Of a DNA stretch of 64,000 bases, positions 12,875-24,872 are shown piece by piece (position 1 is the stretch's first letter; each line of letters begins with the position of its first letter). This DNA comes from Aselliscus stoliczkanus. Its lineage: Eukaryota; Chordata; Mammalia; Chiroptera; Hipposideridae. The position numbers and the translations under genes are program-made. Under the pieces are notes generated by a model. That model ran no database searches. It was not told where the DNA came from and saw only the letters and a list, made by a program, of their open reading frames with translations. The DNA is taken from contig CM066733.1 in NCBI GenBank assembly GCA_033961575.1, positions 139,736,421 to 139,800,420 of the forward strand, in the 5' to 3' direction.

Positions 12875-12889
12875 AAGTGGCTGCACCAT

Positions 12890-12965
12890 GTTAAGTTCCC
12901 ACCAGCCATGTATGAGATTTCCAGTTTGTTCACATTATTGTCAACAGTTGGAATTGTCTGACTCT
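12890..12965 (-). mobile_element. Old L1 continuation after the nested insertion
   Basis: CACCAGCCATGTATGAGATTTCC and the following CACATTATTGTCAACA continue the older L1 interrupted at 11968. Confidence 0.75.
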
Positions 12966-13270
12966 TTAAGTTTCTTGAATTCAAACACTCAGCTTTAAGT
13001 AGTTACTTTTTGTGTGTATGTCTGAGAGCTCATAGACAGGCTAAGGACCATCTCTGCACCTTCTGGAAAATTCTCTTGTGAGGTATTTGGCATCTCTCTT
13101 TATGCATATGATAGAGGAGCAGCACTGAAATCAAGTCACTATGTTAGCATGGGAAAAGAAACCCCGTTTGCTCCCTGACCACCAAATGAAACCAAAGGCA
13201 GCTTTTCCTCTTAGATTAATGCTACCCTTTCTTCCAGCTGATACAATGGAAAGTCTGACTCAGTAAGAAT

Positions 13271-13325
<55 letters not shown>

Positions 13326-14022
13326 TGTGTGTGTGTGTGTGTAAAGAAAACCTCTTCACAGTCCTAATCTTGTATGTATAAATGCATTAGTTCTGAAAAC
13401 AATCAGTTCATTCTAAACAACGTAGACAATCAGGTAAGAGGAAATTGTTGTCTTTATGAGCGGTAGCTTTGGCTGGGGCTTCCTTATTTGGAAGAATTTG
13501 AAATCTCGCATGGCTCTATGACTAGAGAACATCTGATATTAGTTTACAGAGTCCATGATTCATTAGATTTTGGTCTTTTTCGACTCCTTTAGTCCTCTGT
13601 TTGTATCCTAAACATTTCCCCCACAAACAGACTTCAGTATTTTCCTAAATGGACAGATTATTTCTCTGAGTTTATTTGTATGTGTGTGTTCTGCATGGTC
13701 ATTTTTTCCCTTTCTTTCTAATTGTGGTGATTTACTGTCACTGGAGTTGGTCTTTTGAGTTCCTTTCTTGGGTGGTAGATCATTTTTGGCTTCAGGCTGG
13801 AATGTCTCAAAATAACTGCTGTTTAAAAGACTACTTGTGTGTTGCAATTTTAAGGAACTCTCATGGTTGAGGCTGAGATCTATCTATAGGCACCAAATAG
13901 AGTGGGAATATTTATATCTCTGATTTCTGCTTAAGGACTCCTATTACTTCAAAGTACATTAGCTCAATTCTCTACTCAGCCTAGAAGAAGCAAAACAGTG
14001 GGTAGATATCTTAAGGATATGC
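12966..14022. other. Unassigned intergenic sequence with a TG microsatellite
   Basis: Apart from the TG tract at 13272-13342 nothing is recognised. Confidence 0.4.
13272..13342. repeat. (TG)n microsatellite with one GG interruption
   Basis: About 70 bp of alternating TG broken by one GG step near 13318-13319, so likely polymorphic. Confidence 0.95.
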
Positions 14023-14275
14023 TATAGACTGAATGTTTGTGTTTCCCAAATTCATATGTAGAAACCTAACTCCTGATATGGTATTTGGAAGTGGGGGCTT
14101 TGGGAGGTAAGTAGGTCATAAGGATGGAGCCCTCCAGAATGGAGTTAGAACCCTTATTAAAGAGACCTCACAAAGCTACCTCCTTGTTTCCACTATGTGA
14201 GGACACAGTGAGAAGCCAGGAAGCTGACCTGAATCTGCTGGCACCTTGATCTTAGATTTTTTAGTTCTCAAAGAA
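14023..14275 (+). mobile_element. MaLR-type LTR remnant (MST/MLT1-like)
   Basis: The + strand shows TGCTATAGACTGAATGTTTG, the ATTTGGAAGTGGGGGCTTTG block, GGAGGTAAGTAGGTCAT, CTATGTGAGGACACAGTGAG and CTGGCACCTTGATCTTAG, in the order of MaLR solo LTRs. The 3' end is lost. Non-coding. Confidence 0.75.
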
Positions 14276-14344
14276 TCTGCTATATCTAGGATCTTTTCTT
14301 GATCATTCTGCCTTAAACTGTAGTCGTTCTGCAATAATAATGGC

Positions 14345-14555
14345 TGTATTTCGTGACTGCACAGTATTAGTTTACATACACAATTTCTAATAAGTCAGCA
14401 ACACTGGCAGAGGATCTCATTATCTCCCTGTCATAAATAAAGAAACTGAAACTTTGAGAAGCTAAGTACCTTGCCCAAACTCACACAACAAACAAATGAC
14501 AGAGCTGACATTCAAACTGTGCCCTCCCAGATGATCTGTTTGACCTCCAAAGCAG
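14345..14555 (-). mobile_element. MIR SINE
   Basis: Reverse-complement MIR signature: ATAAATAAAGAAACTGAAAC, GCTAAGTACCTTGCCCAAAC, CACACAACAAACAAATGACAG, AGAGCTGACATTCAAACTG. Confidence 0.75.
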
Positions 14556-14705
14556 ATCTTAAGCAACATGAGGGAAGTGACCATTTATCTTCGTATCCTT
14601 AAATTAAAAAAAAAAAAAAAACCAAGTTGCTGAAAAGCCCTGGCATTTGTGTAACACGAAGGAGAAAAAACAAAGCAAAAGACAACAAAATCCCCTCCCA
14701 TCTTG

Positions 14706-15133
14706 TATTAGTTTGCCGGGGTTGCCAAAGCAGAATACCACAAACCGAGTGGTTTGAACAGCAAAAAATTATTGTCTCCCAGTTCTGGAGGCTAGAAGTC
14801 TAAGATCAAGGAGTCAGCAGGGCCGTGCTCCCTGTGAAGGCGCCAGGAAAGAATCTGACCTGGGTCTCCCAGCTGCTGGTAGTTCTTTGGCTTATGGCAG
14901 CCTAACTCCAATCTTCACACGGTATTTATTCTCCAGTGTGCGTAAATCTCTCTGCCCACATTTCCCGTTTTATAAGAACACCAATCATACTGCATTAAGG
15001 GCCCATCTCACTGACCTCACCTTAAAGTACTACACGTGCAAGAATCCCATTTCCAAATAAGGTCACATTCTGTGGTCCTAAGGGTGAAAACTTCGACATA
15101 TGAAATTTTAAAGACACCATTCAACTGACAGCA
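14706..15133 (-). mobile_element. MaLR LTR remnant (MLT1-like)
   Basis: The + strand shows the complement of an MLT1 LTR: TATTAGTTTGCCGGGGTTGC, CAGTTCTGGAGGCTAGAAGT, CCATTTCCAAATAAGGTCAC, CTTCGACATATGAAATTTTA. Full-length or nearly so, diverged, no internal viral sequence. Confidence 0.8.
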
Positions 15134-15989
15134 CGTTTCTACTGCATAGTTCCCATCACAATGCTGATCCCTAAACCAGAAAACTTGAAGTCGTTGTCCT
15201 GGTGCCCTTTCCTAAAATCCACAGTACAGAGGGGTCAAATGACCAATTTAAACAGTTTAATTGTGACAAAACCAAGCCTGGTTTTAGCTTTGATCTTCAA
15301 CGTATTCAGTCAACTTGGCACCAATGTTAGTCTTTCATGTAAGCAAAAGAATTCACCGACATAGCACCAAAAACACAGTCTGCTTTAAGGTATGGTAACC
15401 TGTGATTCCCTCTGGCCCTCACTGCACGGGTGAGGAGATTCCTGTATATAAGACTCTGATACCTAAATTATGTCCGATAATATGTAAAATACTTGAACTG
15501 TATTATTTCAACGTGGGTTTAACTTAGTACGTTTCAATCAGTTTCAGCAGTAAAAAGAAATGAAATATTATTATCAAAAGGTTATATTGCAATCAAAGAA
15601 GTGGGGCTGGTCATTTAGAAAGCCTTAAATGGGAATGGCCCTATACAAAGTACTTCATAGTGCAAAATAGGTTAGGATGTTGCAAAGTCAAAATTTTAAA
15701 TATAAAGTCCAACCAATCATAGAGCAGAGGGCGTGTAAATATTAAGAATCCTGAATAGGCCAATTATGGCTTTTGTTCAATAGATTGCAGAATTCCTGAA
15801 AAGGGGAATTTGCTCATCTGACTCAGTTTTTATCCCCAGCAATGCTTAGCCAAGAGCACTGCACAGAGCAGGTTTTAATACATTTAATTGAATGCAGTTT
15901 TGTTGTTGTTGTAGTTGTTTAAAGTTGCTTATCTCTCAACAGAGAGAGGAAGCATTCAAAGTTAAATTTAAGAAGTTAAATAAAGATGG
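15134..15989. other. Unassigned intergenic sequence
   Basis: No feature recognised; one 67-codon open frame (15161-15364) has no identifiable content. Confidence 0.4.
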
Positions 15990-16185
15990 GTAGTGTTTTA
16001 CTATATGCCAGGAACTGTTCTAAGTACAATCAGGGAATGAGGTAGATTCTATTATTTCCATTTTTAAGATAAAGGAACAGAGAGATTAAATAACTCACAC
16101 CACTGGGAAAAGGTAGGCATGGGAATTCACACCTGGGCTGTTCACATTTACAGCCCACATTCTCAACCATTGTGCTATGTCAGTT
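15990..16185 (-). mobile_element. MIR SINE
   Basis: CTATATGCCAGGAACTGTTC, then the TTCCATTTTTAAGATAAAGG and AGATTAAATAACTCACACC blocks in minus-strand MIR order. Confidence 0.75.
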
Positions 16186-16284
16186 AACCGGACTGGGGAA
16201 CAGCCAGAGAGTCCCTTTTCTAAGGAATTCTTCAACTGAGATGCTTACTTTCAGCTACCCTGCGTATTATTCCTGATAAATTGA

Positions 16285-16440
16285 AGAAATACGGTGTCCA
16301 GCTTTGGCATTACTCTAGGCTTAAGTACAAACCCTGGCTTTGACATAGCTTGGCTGTGTAACCCTGTGTTTCTAGAATTGAGACTACATGTTTAACACTT
16401 TTGGCACAGTGCTTGTTACATAATAAAAATTCAATAAATG
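16285..16440 (+). mobile_element. MIR SINE
   Basis: CAAACCCTGGCTTTGACATAG, GCTGTGTAACCCTG and the CAGTGCTTGTTACATAATA/CAATAAATG end, in sense MIR order. It faces the MIR at 15990-16185. Confidence 0.65.
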
Positions 16441-16444
16441 CGAT

Positions 16445-16790
16445 CTAAAAAGTATACCTACTTTGTAAGTAATATTTCATTGTATGGATATACATAATGG
16501 ATTTATTCATGGTTGACATACGTTTGGGTTGTTTCCGGCTTTTGACTATTACAAATAGCTGCTGTTATGAACATCATTTCCCAAGTGTTTGTATAGACTT
16601 ATGCTTTAATTTCTCTTGGGTAAATACCTAGAGTGGAACCAGAGATATGTTTAGTTTTTTAAGAAGCTGCCAGAATGTTTTCCAAAGTGTTTGTACCAGT
16701 TGATATTCCTACTAGCAGTGTATGAGAGTTCCAGTTCCTACCATCCTCATCAAAACCTGGTATGATCAGTTCGTTTATTTACCAAATTTC
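16445..16790 (-). mobile_element. Old L1 fragment (ORF2 3' end, antisense)
   Basis: The + strand carries TTGTATGGATATACATAATGG, GGGTTGTTTCCGGCTTTTGA, CTCTTGGGTAAATACCTAGAG, TCCAAAGTGTTTGTACCAG: the complement of the L1 ORF2 tail. Confidence 0.8.
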
Positions 16791-16834
16791 TTTAAAGCTT
16801 GTGATTTAAAAATCATAAAACTGGCCGTTTTAAC

Positions 16835-17271
16835 AATTTTTTTTATTTATTGGGGAATTGGCGGAGGGGAACAGCGTTGGGGAATCGGGGAAGGGGAACA
16901 GACAAGTTGCTGTCTTTTTGTTCTTCAGTCTAGTTGCGGAGGATGTTGCTTCACAGTTGGTATCGTCATAGCGCTCTTCCCAGATGAGGCACATCGGTCT
17001 CTGGCCTCTGGATGTCGCTCACTGTGGCTATTGGCAGCTCACGCTTGGCTGCCAGCCGCTCACGCTGGCTGCGGGCCACTCACTGTAGCCTATGGCAGCC
17101 CACTGCAGCAGGGGCTGCAGCCCACACCATCACCGGGGCTTGCACAGCCCAGCTCCAGGTGGAGCTGTTGTTAGCTGTAGAGGGCAGTGTCACTGGCCCT
17201 CATGAGGGATCCGAACCGGGGCCGCTGGCATCCCAAAACCAGCGCTTAACCAATGCGCCACTTGGCCGGCC
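16835..17271 (-). mobile_element. Long composite SINE
   Basis: Minus-strand GGCCGGCCAAGTGGCGCATT head, intact-looking B box GGTTCGGATCC, and the full body to the GGGGAA-rich 3' module. Duplication CCGTTTTAAC at 16825-16834 and 17272-17281. The element splits the L1 3'UTR. Confidence 0.92.
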
Positions 17272-17744
17272 CCGTTTTAACTATTAAGTGTACAGTTCAA
17301 TAGTGTTAAGTATAGTTACATTGTTGTGAAACCTCTTCACAATGTTTTCACCATGCAGAACTGAAACTCTATACCCATTAAACAAAAACTTCCCTTTGCC
17401 CTCTCCTCCCAGCCCCTGGCAACACCATCCTACCTTCTGTCTATAAGAATTTGACTACCTGAGATACCTTATGTAAGTGGAAGTGTACAATATTTGTCCT
17501 TTTGTGACTGGATAATTTCACTTAGCATAATGTCCTCAAGATTCATCAATTTTGTAGCATGTGACCAGATTTCCATTCTTTTTAATGAATCATAGTATTC
17601 TACTGTACTCGTGTACCTATACCATATTTTTTTAGCCATTCGTCTGTTGATGGAAATTTGTGTCGCTTTCACAGTTTGGCTATTGTGAATAGTGCGGCTA
17701 TGAACATGGATGTGAAAACATTTCTTCCAGACCATGCTTTCAAT

Positions 17745-17780
<36 letters not shown>

Positions 17781-18336
17781 ATATCCAGAAGTGGAATTGC
17801 TAGATCATATGGTAGTTCTGTTTAACTTAAAATGGTATGAGTATTTAAATTAGTATTTAATTTTGAGTAACTAATTGAGCAATTAACAGTAATTAAAAAT
17901 AGTATGAGGAACTGACATAATATTTTCCAAGATGGTTCCACCGTTTAAAAATCTCACCAACAATGCATAAAAGTTCCGACTTCTCAACATCCCTGTCAGC
18001 ACTTATTCTTTTCTTTTTCTTTTTTCTTTTTTTGATAGTTGCCATCTTAAAGAGTATGAGGTGATATTCCATTGAGGTTTTGATTTGCATTCTCTGATGA
18101 TTAGTGATACTGAGCATTTTTTCATATATGGTTGTTGGTATTTGTGTATTATTTTGGAGAAACGTTTCTTCAAGTACTCTGTCCATTTTTAAATTGGGTA
18201 ACAGGTTGTTGTTTTTTGTGTTGAGTTATAGGAGCTCTTTATATATTCTGGATATTAACCCATTATCAGATATAAAATATTCAAAGATTTTCTTACATTC
18301 CATAGGTTACCTTTTCCCCTGTCAATTATGTCTTTT

Positions 18337-18344
18337 TAAAATTT

Positions 18345-18391
<47 letters not shown>

Positions 18392-18513
18392 TTATAGCTG
18401 AGCCATCTTGCCACCTGTTGGCAGCTCAGCTCAGGCTGGGAATTGAACCAATGACCCTGTTGCTCAGAGCTCATATTCTTGAGCAAGCTCTTAATCAACT
18501 GAGCCACTCAGCC
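18337..18513 (-). mobile_element. tRNA-derived SINE with long (TAAA)n tail
   Basis: Minus-strand GGCTGAGTGGCTCAGTTGAT head and a (TTTA)n tail of about 45 bp at the left. Perfect 15-bp duplication TCAATTATGTCTTTT at 18322-18336 and 18514-18528, inside L1. Confidence 0.9.
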
Positions 18514-19145
18514 TCAATTATGTCTTTTAATGAACACACCTTTAAATTTGAGGTAGTCCCATTTGTCTGTTTAGACCTTTGTTGCCTATGCTTTGGTGTC
18601 ATATAGATGAAACGAATTCCAAATTCAATGTATGAGGCTTTTCCTCTATGTTTTCTCCTAGGAGTTTTAGAGTTATAGATCTTATGTTTAGGTCTTTAAC
18701 CCATTTTGAGTAAAGTTTTGTATATGGTGTAAAATAAAGGCCCAACTTCTTTCTTCTGCATGCGAATATCCAGTTTCCTCAACACCTTTGTTGAAGGAAT
18801 TCCTTTCCCCATTGAGTAGTCTTGTCATACTTGTCAAAGATCATTTGAGCATATACTTGAAGGTTTATTTCCAGGCTCTCTATTCTATATCATTAGTCTT
18901 TTGGCTATCTTTATGCCAGTACCACACTTTTGATTACTGTAGTTTTGTAATATGTTTTTAAGTCAGTATGTGTGAGTCTTCCTACTTTGTTCTTCTTTTC
19001 CAAAGTTGTTTTGGCTATTTGGGAGTCCCTTGAGATTCCATATGGATTTTAGGATGATTTTGATCTATTTTTGAAAAAAAAATTCATTGAGATTTTAATA
19101 GGAATTGTATTGAATCTGTAGATCACTTTTTGTAGTGATTAAGTC

Positions 19146-19364
19146 TTAAGGATAGGTATTAAGTCTTCCAATCCATGAACGTGGGGTGTCTTTCCATTTC
19201 TTTCCATGTCTTCTTTGATTTGTTTCATCAGCATTTTGTAGTTTCATGTGTACAAATCTTTTGCCTTCTTGATAAGGTTTATTCCTAAGTATTTTATTCT
19301 TTTTTGATGTTGTTGTAAGTAGAACTATTTTCCAATTAATAATTTTTACTCTATAGAAATGCAA
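19146..19364 (-). pseudogene. L1 ORF2 C-terminal remnant
   Basis: A 72-codon open stretch on the minus strand with the L1 motif KKWKDTPRSWIGRLN preceded by MKLQNADETNQR, as in the ORF2 region downstream of the reverse transcriptase. Frame lost on both sides. Confidence 0.8.
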
Positions 19365-20918
19365 CTAATTTTTTGTTTGTTGATTTTGTATCCTGCAACT
19401 TTGCTGAATTTCTTTATTAGTATTAACATTGTTTTGTGTTTGGAATCACATTAAACATAGGGTGTTCTACTAAAAAATTATGTAATTTGTAAATAGAGAT
19501 AGTTTTACTTCTACCTTTTTAATTTGGATACCTTTTATTTCTTTTTTTTTCTGGCTTACTTACATGGATAGAACTTCTAATACTGTGTTGAACAGAGATA
19601 ATGGGAGTGGGCATCTTGGTCTTGTTCCTGATCTTAGAGGAAAAGTTTTCCAGTTTTTCAACACTGAGCATAATATTAGCTGTGGGCTATTCATATATGA
19701 CTTTTATCACGTTGGTAGTTTATTATGAAAATAGTGTCCTTATATTCCTACTTTGCAGAATGATTTTTTTACCATGACAAAGGTTAGATATTGTCAAGTG
19801 CTTCCTCTGCATCAATTGAGAAGATCATGTGGTTTTTTGTCCTTCTTTCTGTTAATGTGGTGATTGATTGATTTTCATATGTTGAACCATCCTCGCATTC
19901 CAGGAATAAATCCTACTTGGTCATGGTGCATAATCCTTTTAATGTGCGATTGAATTCAGTTTGCTAGTATGTTATTCAGAATTTTTGCATCACTATTTAC
20001 TAGGGTTGTTGATCCAACTATTTACTAGTGTCTGTTGATCCAGACACTACAAGAAAAGTTTTCTTTTCTTGTAGTGTCTGGCTTTGGTATCAGGGTAATG
20101 ATGGCTTCATAGAATGAATTGGATGTGTTTTCTTGTCTTCACTTTTTTGAAAGAGTTTGAGGATGACTGGAGTTAACTCTTCTTTTAATTTTTGGTAGAT
20201 TAGTGATGCCATCTTGTCTTGGAGTTTCCTTTGTCGGGAAGTTAAAAATAAATAAATATATATATATATCCTTGTTCTTAGAAACTATAGAGATTATATA
20301 TGACTTGCAAATGAAAATGTACCAAACAATGGCCAAAGAAGAATCATCCATTCCATGCCTTTTGTTTAGTCACTCAGACATGTAAGGTTATCAGCTATGA
20401 TTAATGTTGCTTGTCACTTCTAATTATTTTTATCTGTGCATTCACCTGAGTCTACATTCCATTCCACATATTGATATACCAAATCTCTGAGGCTAGGTCA
20501 GAATACTAACAGTCTGTGCTATGTCTTTTGACGGACATTGCTCATTTCGTATACCTCACTTTCCCTGATCATCACATCTCATTTGTTGTTAGAGAAAATA
20601 TTGTGACTGGATATTTTCCTTCCGTGTATCTTTTGACAGAATCCAGACCCACTTGTCCAAGTAACTACACACAATTAATAGACCTCTTGAGAACCAAATT
20701 GCTGGGTATTTCAGACTCATGTCTTATAAACTGATGAAATGCCTGTAATACAGGTCTTTGAAACATGGCTTCTATTTTTTTCTAACAATCTAATCTTTAG
20801 TCTTTTCCTGATGCTCTAGACCAGACATCTATCTATGAACCAGGGGATCCGTTAGGAGGTTTTGTTTACTGATTCACTCTCCTTACTAAGTATTGTTCTG
20901 TGCAGATTTTCTTTTTCT

Positions 20919-21245
20919 TCAGGATTCAGTTTTAGTGGGCTGTGTGTTCCTAGGAATTTTACTATTTCTTCTAGGTTTGTTGTCACACAGTTGTTCATAG
21001 TATTCTCTTATAATTCTTTTTATGTCTGTGACATTGGTTGAAAGGATCCTTCTTTCATTTCTTATTCTACTTATTTGAGTTTTCTCTCTTTTTTCCTTAT
21101 CTAATCTAATTAAGGATTTCTCAACTTTATTGATCTTTTCAAAAACCTCAACTCTTAGCACTGTTGATTTTTTTTTTCTGTCTTCAATTTCATTAATCTC
21201 TGTTCTACTCTCTGTTATTACCTTAATATGGTAAATTTTATGTTG
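20919..21245 (-). pseudogene. L1 ORF2 remnant between endonuclease and RT domains
   Basis: The minus-strand frame reads INEIEDRKK, then FEKINKVEKSLIRL, TQISRIRNERR and IIREYYEQLCDNK, a clear L1 ORF2 linker-to-RT-start sequence. The same open frame runs on into the neighbouring SINE, but that N-terminal part is SINE and not protein sequence. Confidence 0.85.
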
Positions 21246-21269
21246 TGTTTTTTTACCCCAATTTAAAAA

Positions 21270-21735
21270 TACTTTTTTTTTTTTTAAAGATTTTCTTGGG
21301 GAATTAGGGGCAGGGAACAGCATTGGGGAATTGGGGAAGGGGAACAGACAAGTTGTTGTTCTTTTGTTCTTCAGTTTAATTGTGGACGACATTGCTTCAC
21401 TGGCCCATGTTGGTATCACCATTGTGCTCTTCCCAGATGAGTCAGATTGGTCGCCGGCCTCTGGACGGCCGCTCACAGCGGCTCTTGGCAGCTTACACTG
21501 GCTGCCAGCCTCTCGCACTGGCTGCCGGCCACTCACTGTAGTCTATGGCTGGCCACTGCAGCAGGGGCTGCAGCTGTGCTGTCCCCAGGGACTTACAGCA
21601 GCCCAGCTCCAGGTGGAGCTGTTGTTTACCATCTTAGCTGTAGAGGCAGTGTCACTGGCCCTCATATGTGGGATCTGAACCGGGGCTGCTGGCATCCCAA
21701 GCCAGCTGTTAACCAATGCGCCACTGGGCCTGCCC
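21270..21735 (-). mobile_element. Long composite SINE
   Basis: Poly-T left end, GGGGAATT modules, the GCTGCCAGCC and GCTGCCGGCC body, and a right end complementary to GGCAGGCCCAGTGGCGCA. Imperfect flanking duplication (AAAAATACTTTT / AAAAGTACTTTT). Confidence 0.85.
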
Positions 21736-21779
21736 TAAAAGTACTTTTAATTAAAAAAAAAGAGAGAGAGAGAGAAAGA

Positions 21780-21990
21780 GCAGATCAGTTTGTCTGACCA
21801 GGGTTAGGTACAGGTGTGAGGAATTATGAAGGGTTATGAGGAAACTTTTGAGGCAGATAGATTTTAGTGATTGTGCTGATGATTTCACAGATATAAACAT
21901 ATGTCAAAACTTATCAAATTGTGCACTTAGCGCATATGTAGGTTTTTGTGTCATTATACCTCAATAAAGCTAAAACTGCAAATTTTCTTA
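21780..21990 (+). mobile_element. Old L1M 3' terminus with poly(A) signal
   Basis: Sense-orientation L1M tail: GATGATTTCACAGATATAAAC, ATGTCAAAACTTATCAAATTG, TCATTATACCTCAATAAAGC, with AATAAA at 21963-21968. It faces the antisense L1 to its left. Confidence 0.8.
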
Positions 21991-24156
21991 TAATAAGTCA
22001 AATATTTTAATATCCAGGCATACATTATTCTAAGTGGTTTTTTTTAAGTAAAATCTATTCAAAATTTATAACTGAAAAGCCTGTATGAGTAAATTTGTCA
22101 TGGTCATAGCTCTCCGATTTTGATCCTGATCTGCTATTACAATTCTCAGTCCATTCATCTTAATTTTCTTCAGAAGAAGCTGCACTATCAAAAGAATGAA
22201 ATTTAATGAAGAGATATGCTCTCAATCATTTTTCAATTAGACTCTATCATTATCGTGTTTTCAGATGAATACCTATGCCATTGAGAGGTCTTTTCTATAA
22301 AATAATATTATTCTCGTAATTTTTTTCAAGCAGGTAACATTTATGATATTATTGCTGACTCTTTATATGTTTAACTTTGAATATTTATTTTTCAAGAGCT
22401 TTTAAGATGTTAATTGTGCTGTTGAAATTATACAGTTTAAACCACAGATGTGACTACTTTTACACTAGTGCTTTAAAAAAATCTAAAACCCCTCATTGTT
22501 AAAACAAACTGAACTTAAAACACTAGTACGTGCTATATAACAGATGAATAATGTTTCAAGATAGCCAGACATTGATTGGTGCAGTTTGGCATTTTTCTCT
22601 TTGATTCCTAATGGTTATGAATGTAATCACACCACATTTAATGTAATCACAAGGTTATTTCCTGTTTTTGCTTTCAAACTCAGAAATTCCCCCTTTTACA
22701 TTTAATTAATTCCATTATATCACCACCACCTTGTACACATACAGCAACTCAGCATAGTGGCTTAATCTACAATTGAAATCTTACTCTAATCATCCCTGTT
22801 GAAGACTATGGCTTTAACATAATTTAATAACCATTTTATTCAAAAGCTATTTATTGAATATGAAAGTATGTGCCAGGGCTCTATATCAAAGACAAGTAGC
22901 AAATAAGAAAAACATAGTCCATCTATTGGAATTTGTTGTTTAATTGGAAGACACATATGAAACAAGCAATTATATGACTGATGTGTGTAACAATAAAGAA
23001 AGTACAGGTGTTTACTATGGGGAAATTCCTTTTTCCTCTGGGTTTCAGGAGGAAAAACCAGCAGGTTAAAGAATTCTCTATATTCCCTCCAACTTCCTGC
23101 TCCTGGCAACCTAAAGGAAAGATTCCACATAGGGAGTATCAGTATCAAGAAGTAAAAACAAGTTCCTATGACTAATTTTTTTTTTTCCCTTTTTAGTAAG
23201 GTAGAAACATCCTTCTTAGCAATAGGCATACTTCCAGCTTTCCTGCTGACTGGGTAAGACTAGATATTTATAAGACTTCTAGTTTTCTCTTGGTGATTAA
23301 GCTGTTCCCCACATTTTATAAGTATACCTGCCTGGGAGGTACTTAGAAACTACCCTCAAAAAAAAAAAGAAAAAAAGATTGCATTCCCGTATTTTTAAAT
23401 AATAGTGAAGGCAGTTGTTAGACTATACCTATAAATTGGTTTCATGGGAGCCTTGAAGAGATTTTTTTTTTTTCTTTTGTCTTAGATTTCTTGAAATACA
23501 TGGGAGCTCTCAGAGAAAAGACTGTTGACTTAAGTGCTATGTTTGCAAGTCAACAGTACAGAAACATTTTTGGTATGAAAACCATTTGGTGGATCTACAA
23601 GGAGAGTTAAGCTTGTCAGAAAGTAAGTAAATGAACAACTCAGGCATCTCCCAAAAGACCCGTGGGTCTGACGGTAATCCCAGTGTCAATAGCAGCCGAA
23701 ACGACAGAGAAAGAGGGTCATGTCTGGTTAAAAATACAAGAGAGATAAGGTGCTTCCAAAAGGCTAACCTAGGATTATCGTTCAACCAGGGCTAAGCCAA
23801 ACAGAAGATAAATGACATGTTTACATGCAGAATCCTATAGTTTCTAAGCCAGGTCCAGAATCCAAGCCTGCTTAAGTGAATTACTTTTTCTCCATGTTTG
23901 TCACCCTAGTTCACAGAAGATAGTAGAGGAGCTTTGGTACCTGCCACTCAAGTCTTCCCCCAAACCTCAGCTTCCTAACATCCCAGGTGTGCAAGGGTGG
24001 GTGTGTGAGACTAGGTCAGCATTCCTGTTGAGTGTATAATTCTTTGGGCTTACAAAGACAAACCATTATCCTGGCAATAGGCCTGCATGAATGTTAGCAT
24101 CCTATAGGAGAAAGAGCCCTAAACCTTGGGGAAAATCCCATCACCTCTTGGCTACA
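21991..24156. other. Unassigned intergenic sequence
   Basis: Mostly single-copy-looking AT-rich DNA. 22840-22990 vaguely resembles the start of the unassigned mammalian repeat described at 55730. No gene recognised; the 129-codon minus open frame at 22840-23229 has no domain I can name and is probably chance. Confidence 0.4.
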
Positions 24157-24335
24157 TGCCAGACACTGTCCTAAACACTTCATATGTCTTCATATAGTTT
24201 TCTCAACAACTTTGAGATAGTGTAATACTATTATCCCCATTTTACAGATGAAGAAACCAAGGCAAGGAGAAGTCAAGTAACTTACATATGGTAACACAGA
24301 TAACAAAGTGTACCAAGTAGATTCAGGCTGGCTCA
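24157..24335 (-). mobile_element. MIR SINE
   Basis: Textbook minus-strand MIR: CATGCCAGACACTGTCCTAA, ATCCCCATTTTACAGATGAAG, GTCAAGTAACTTACATATGG. Confidence 0.88.
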
Positions 24336-24375
24336 GGGCAACTTTTGGTCTGAAGAAACCCAAGTAGCTTCCCTC

Positions 24376-24502
24376 TTACATTGGGTGGCATCGTGGTTTT
24401 ATGGAAAAAGCCCAGGCTTTTGGTGTCAAACACATATTCAAATTCTGGTGCAGCTACTGTCTAGCTGTATGATCTTGCGTGACCTTACTTAGCTTTGCTA
24501 AA
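24376..24502 (+). mobile_element. MIR SINE, 5' part, split by a MaLR LTR
   Basis: Sense MIR from GGTGGCATCGTGGTTTTATG through CAGCTACTGTCTAGCTGTATG and CTTGCGTGACCTTACTTAGC. The match resumes at 24873. Confidence 0.8.
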
Positions 24503-24872
24503 TGTCTTGGTCACATTGGGCTGCTATAACAAAATACCATAGACTTGGTGGCTTAAACAACAGATCTGGAGATTGGGATATCCAAGATCAAGGTACTTGC
24601 CAATTCGACTCCTGGTGAGAGAGTTCTTCCTGATTTTTAGAAAGCCATCTTCTTGTATCCTCATTTGGGAGAGAGACAGAGAGAGATAAAGAGATATCTG
24701 GCCTCTCCCTCTTCTTAAAAGGGCACCAAACCCATTGTGGGGTCCCCGCCCTCATGACTTCTTCCAAACCTTATTACCTCCCAAAAGTCCCTCCTTCAAA
24801 TACTGTCACACTGGGGGGATTAGGGCATCAATCTATGAATATTAGGGGGACACAAACATTCAACCCATAGAA
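24503..24872 (-). mobile_element. MaLR solo LTR (MST/MLT1-like) inserted in the MIR
   Basis: The + strand runs TGTCTTGGTCACATTGGGCTG, GGTGGCTTAAACAACAG, CCCTCATGACTTCTTCC, CCCAAAAGTCCCTCC, GGGGGGATTAGGGCATCA, CATTCAACCCATAG: the complement of a complete MaLR LTR. No coding sequence. Confidence 0.85.

Larger units (their letters stand above)
16791..21270 (-). mobile_element. L1, 3'UTR through ORF2 reverse-transcriptase region, interrupted by several insertions
   Basis: A long antisense L1 block split by a long SINE (16835-17271), a short SINE (18337-18513) and about 650 bp of non-L1 sequence (20241-20890), and bounded by another SINE from 21270. Conceptual minus-strand translation has L1 ORF2 signatures: near 19.2 kb a KKWKDTPRSWIGRLN stretch, and near 21.0-21.2 kb TQISRIRNERR followed by IIREYYEQL. 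Many stops and frame breaks make it dead. A (TA)n tract lies at 17751-17778. Confidence 0.88.

Noticed and set aside
20919..21536. 205-codon minus-strand frame as a possible gene
   Set aside because: Its first half is the body of a long SINE and its second half is decayed L1 ORF2; the join is accidental.
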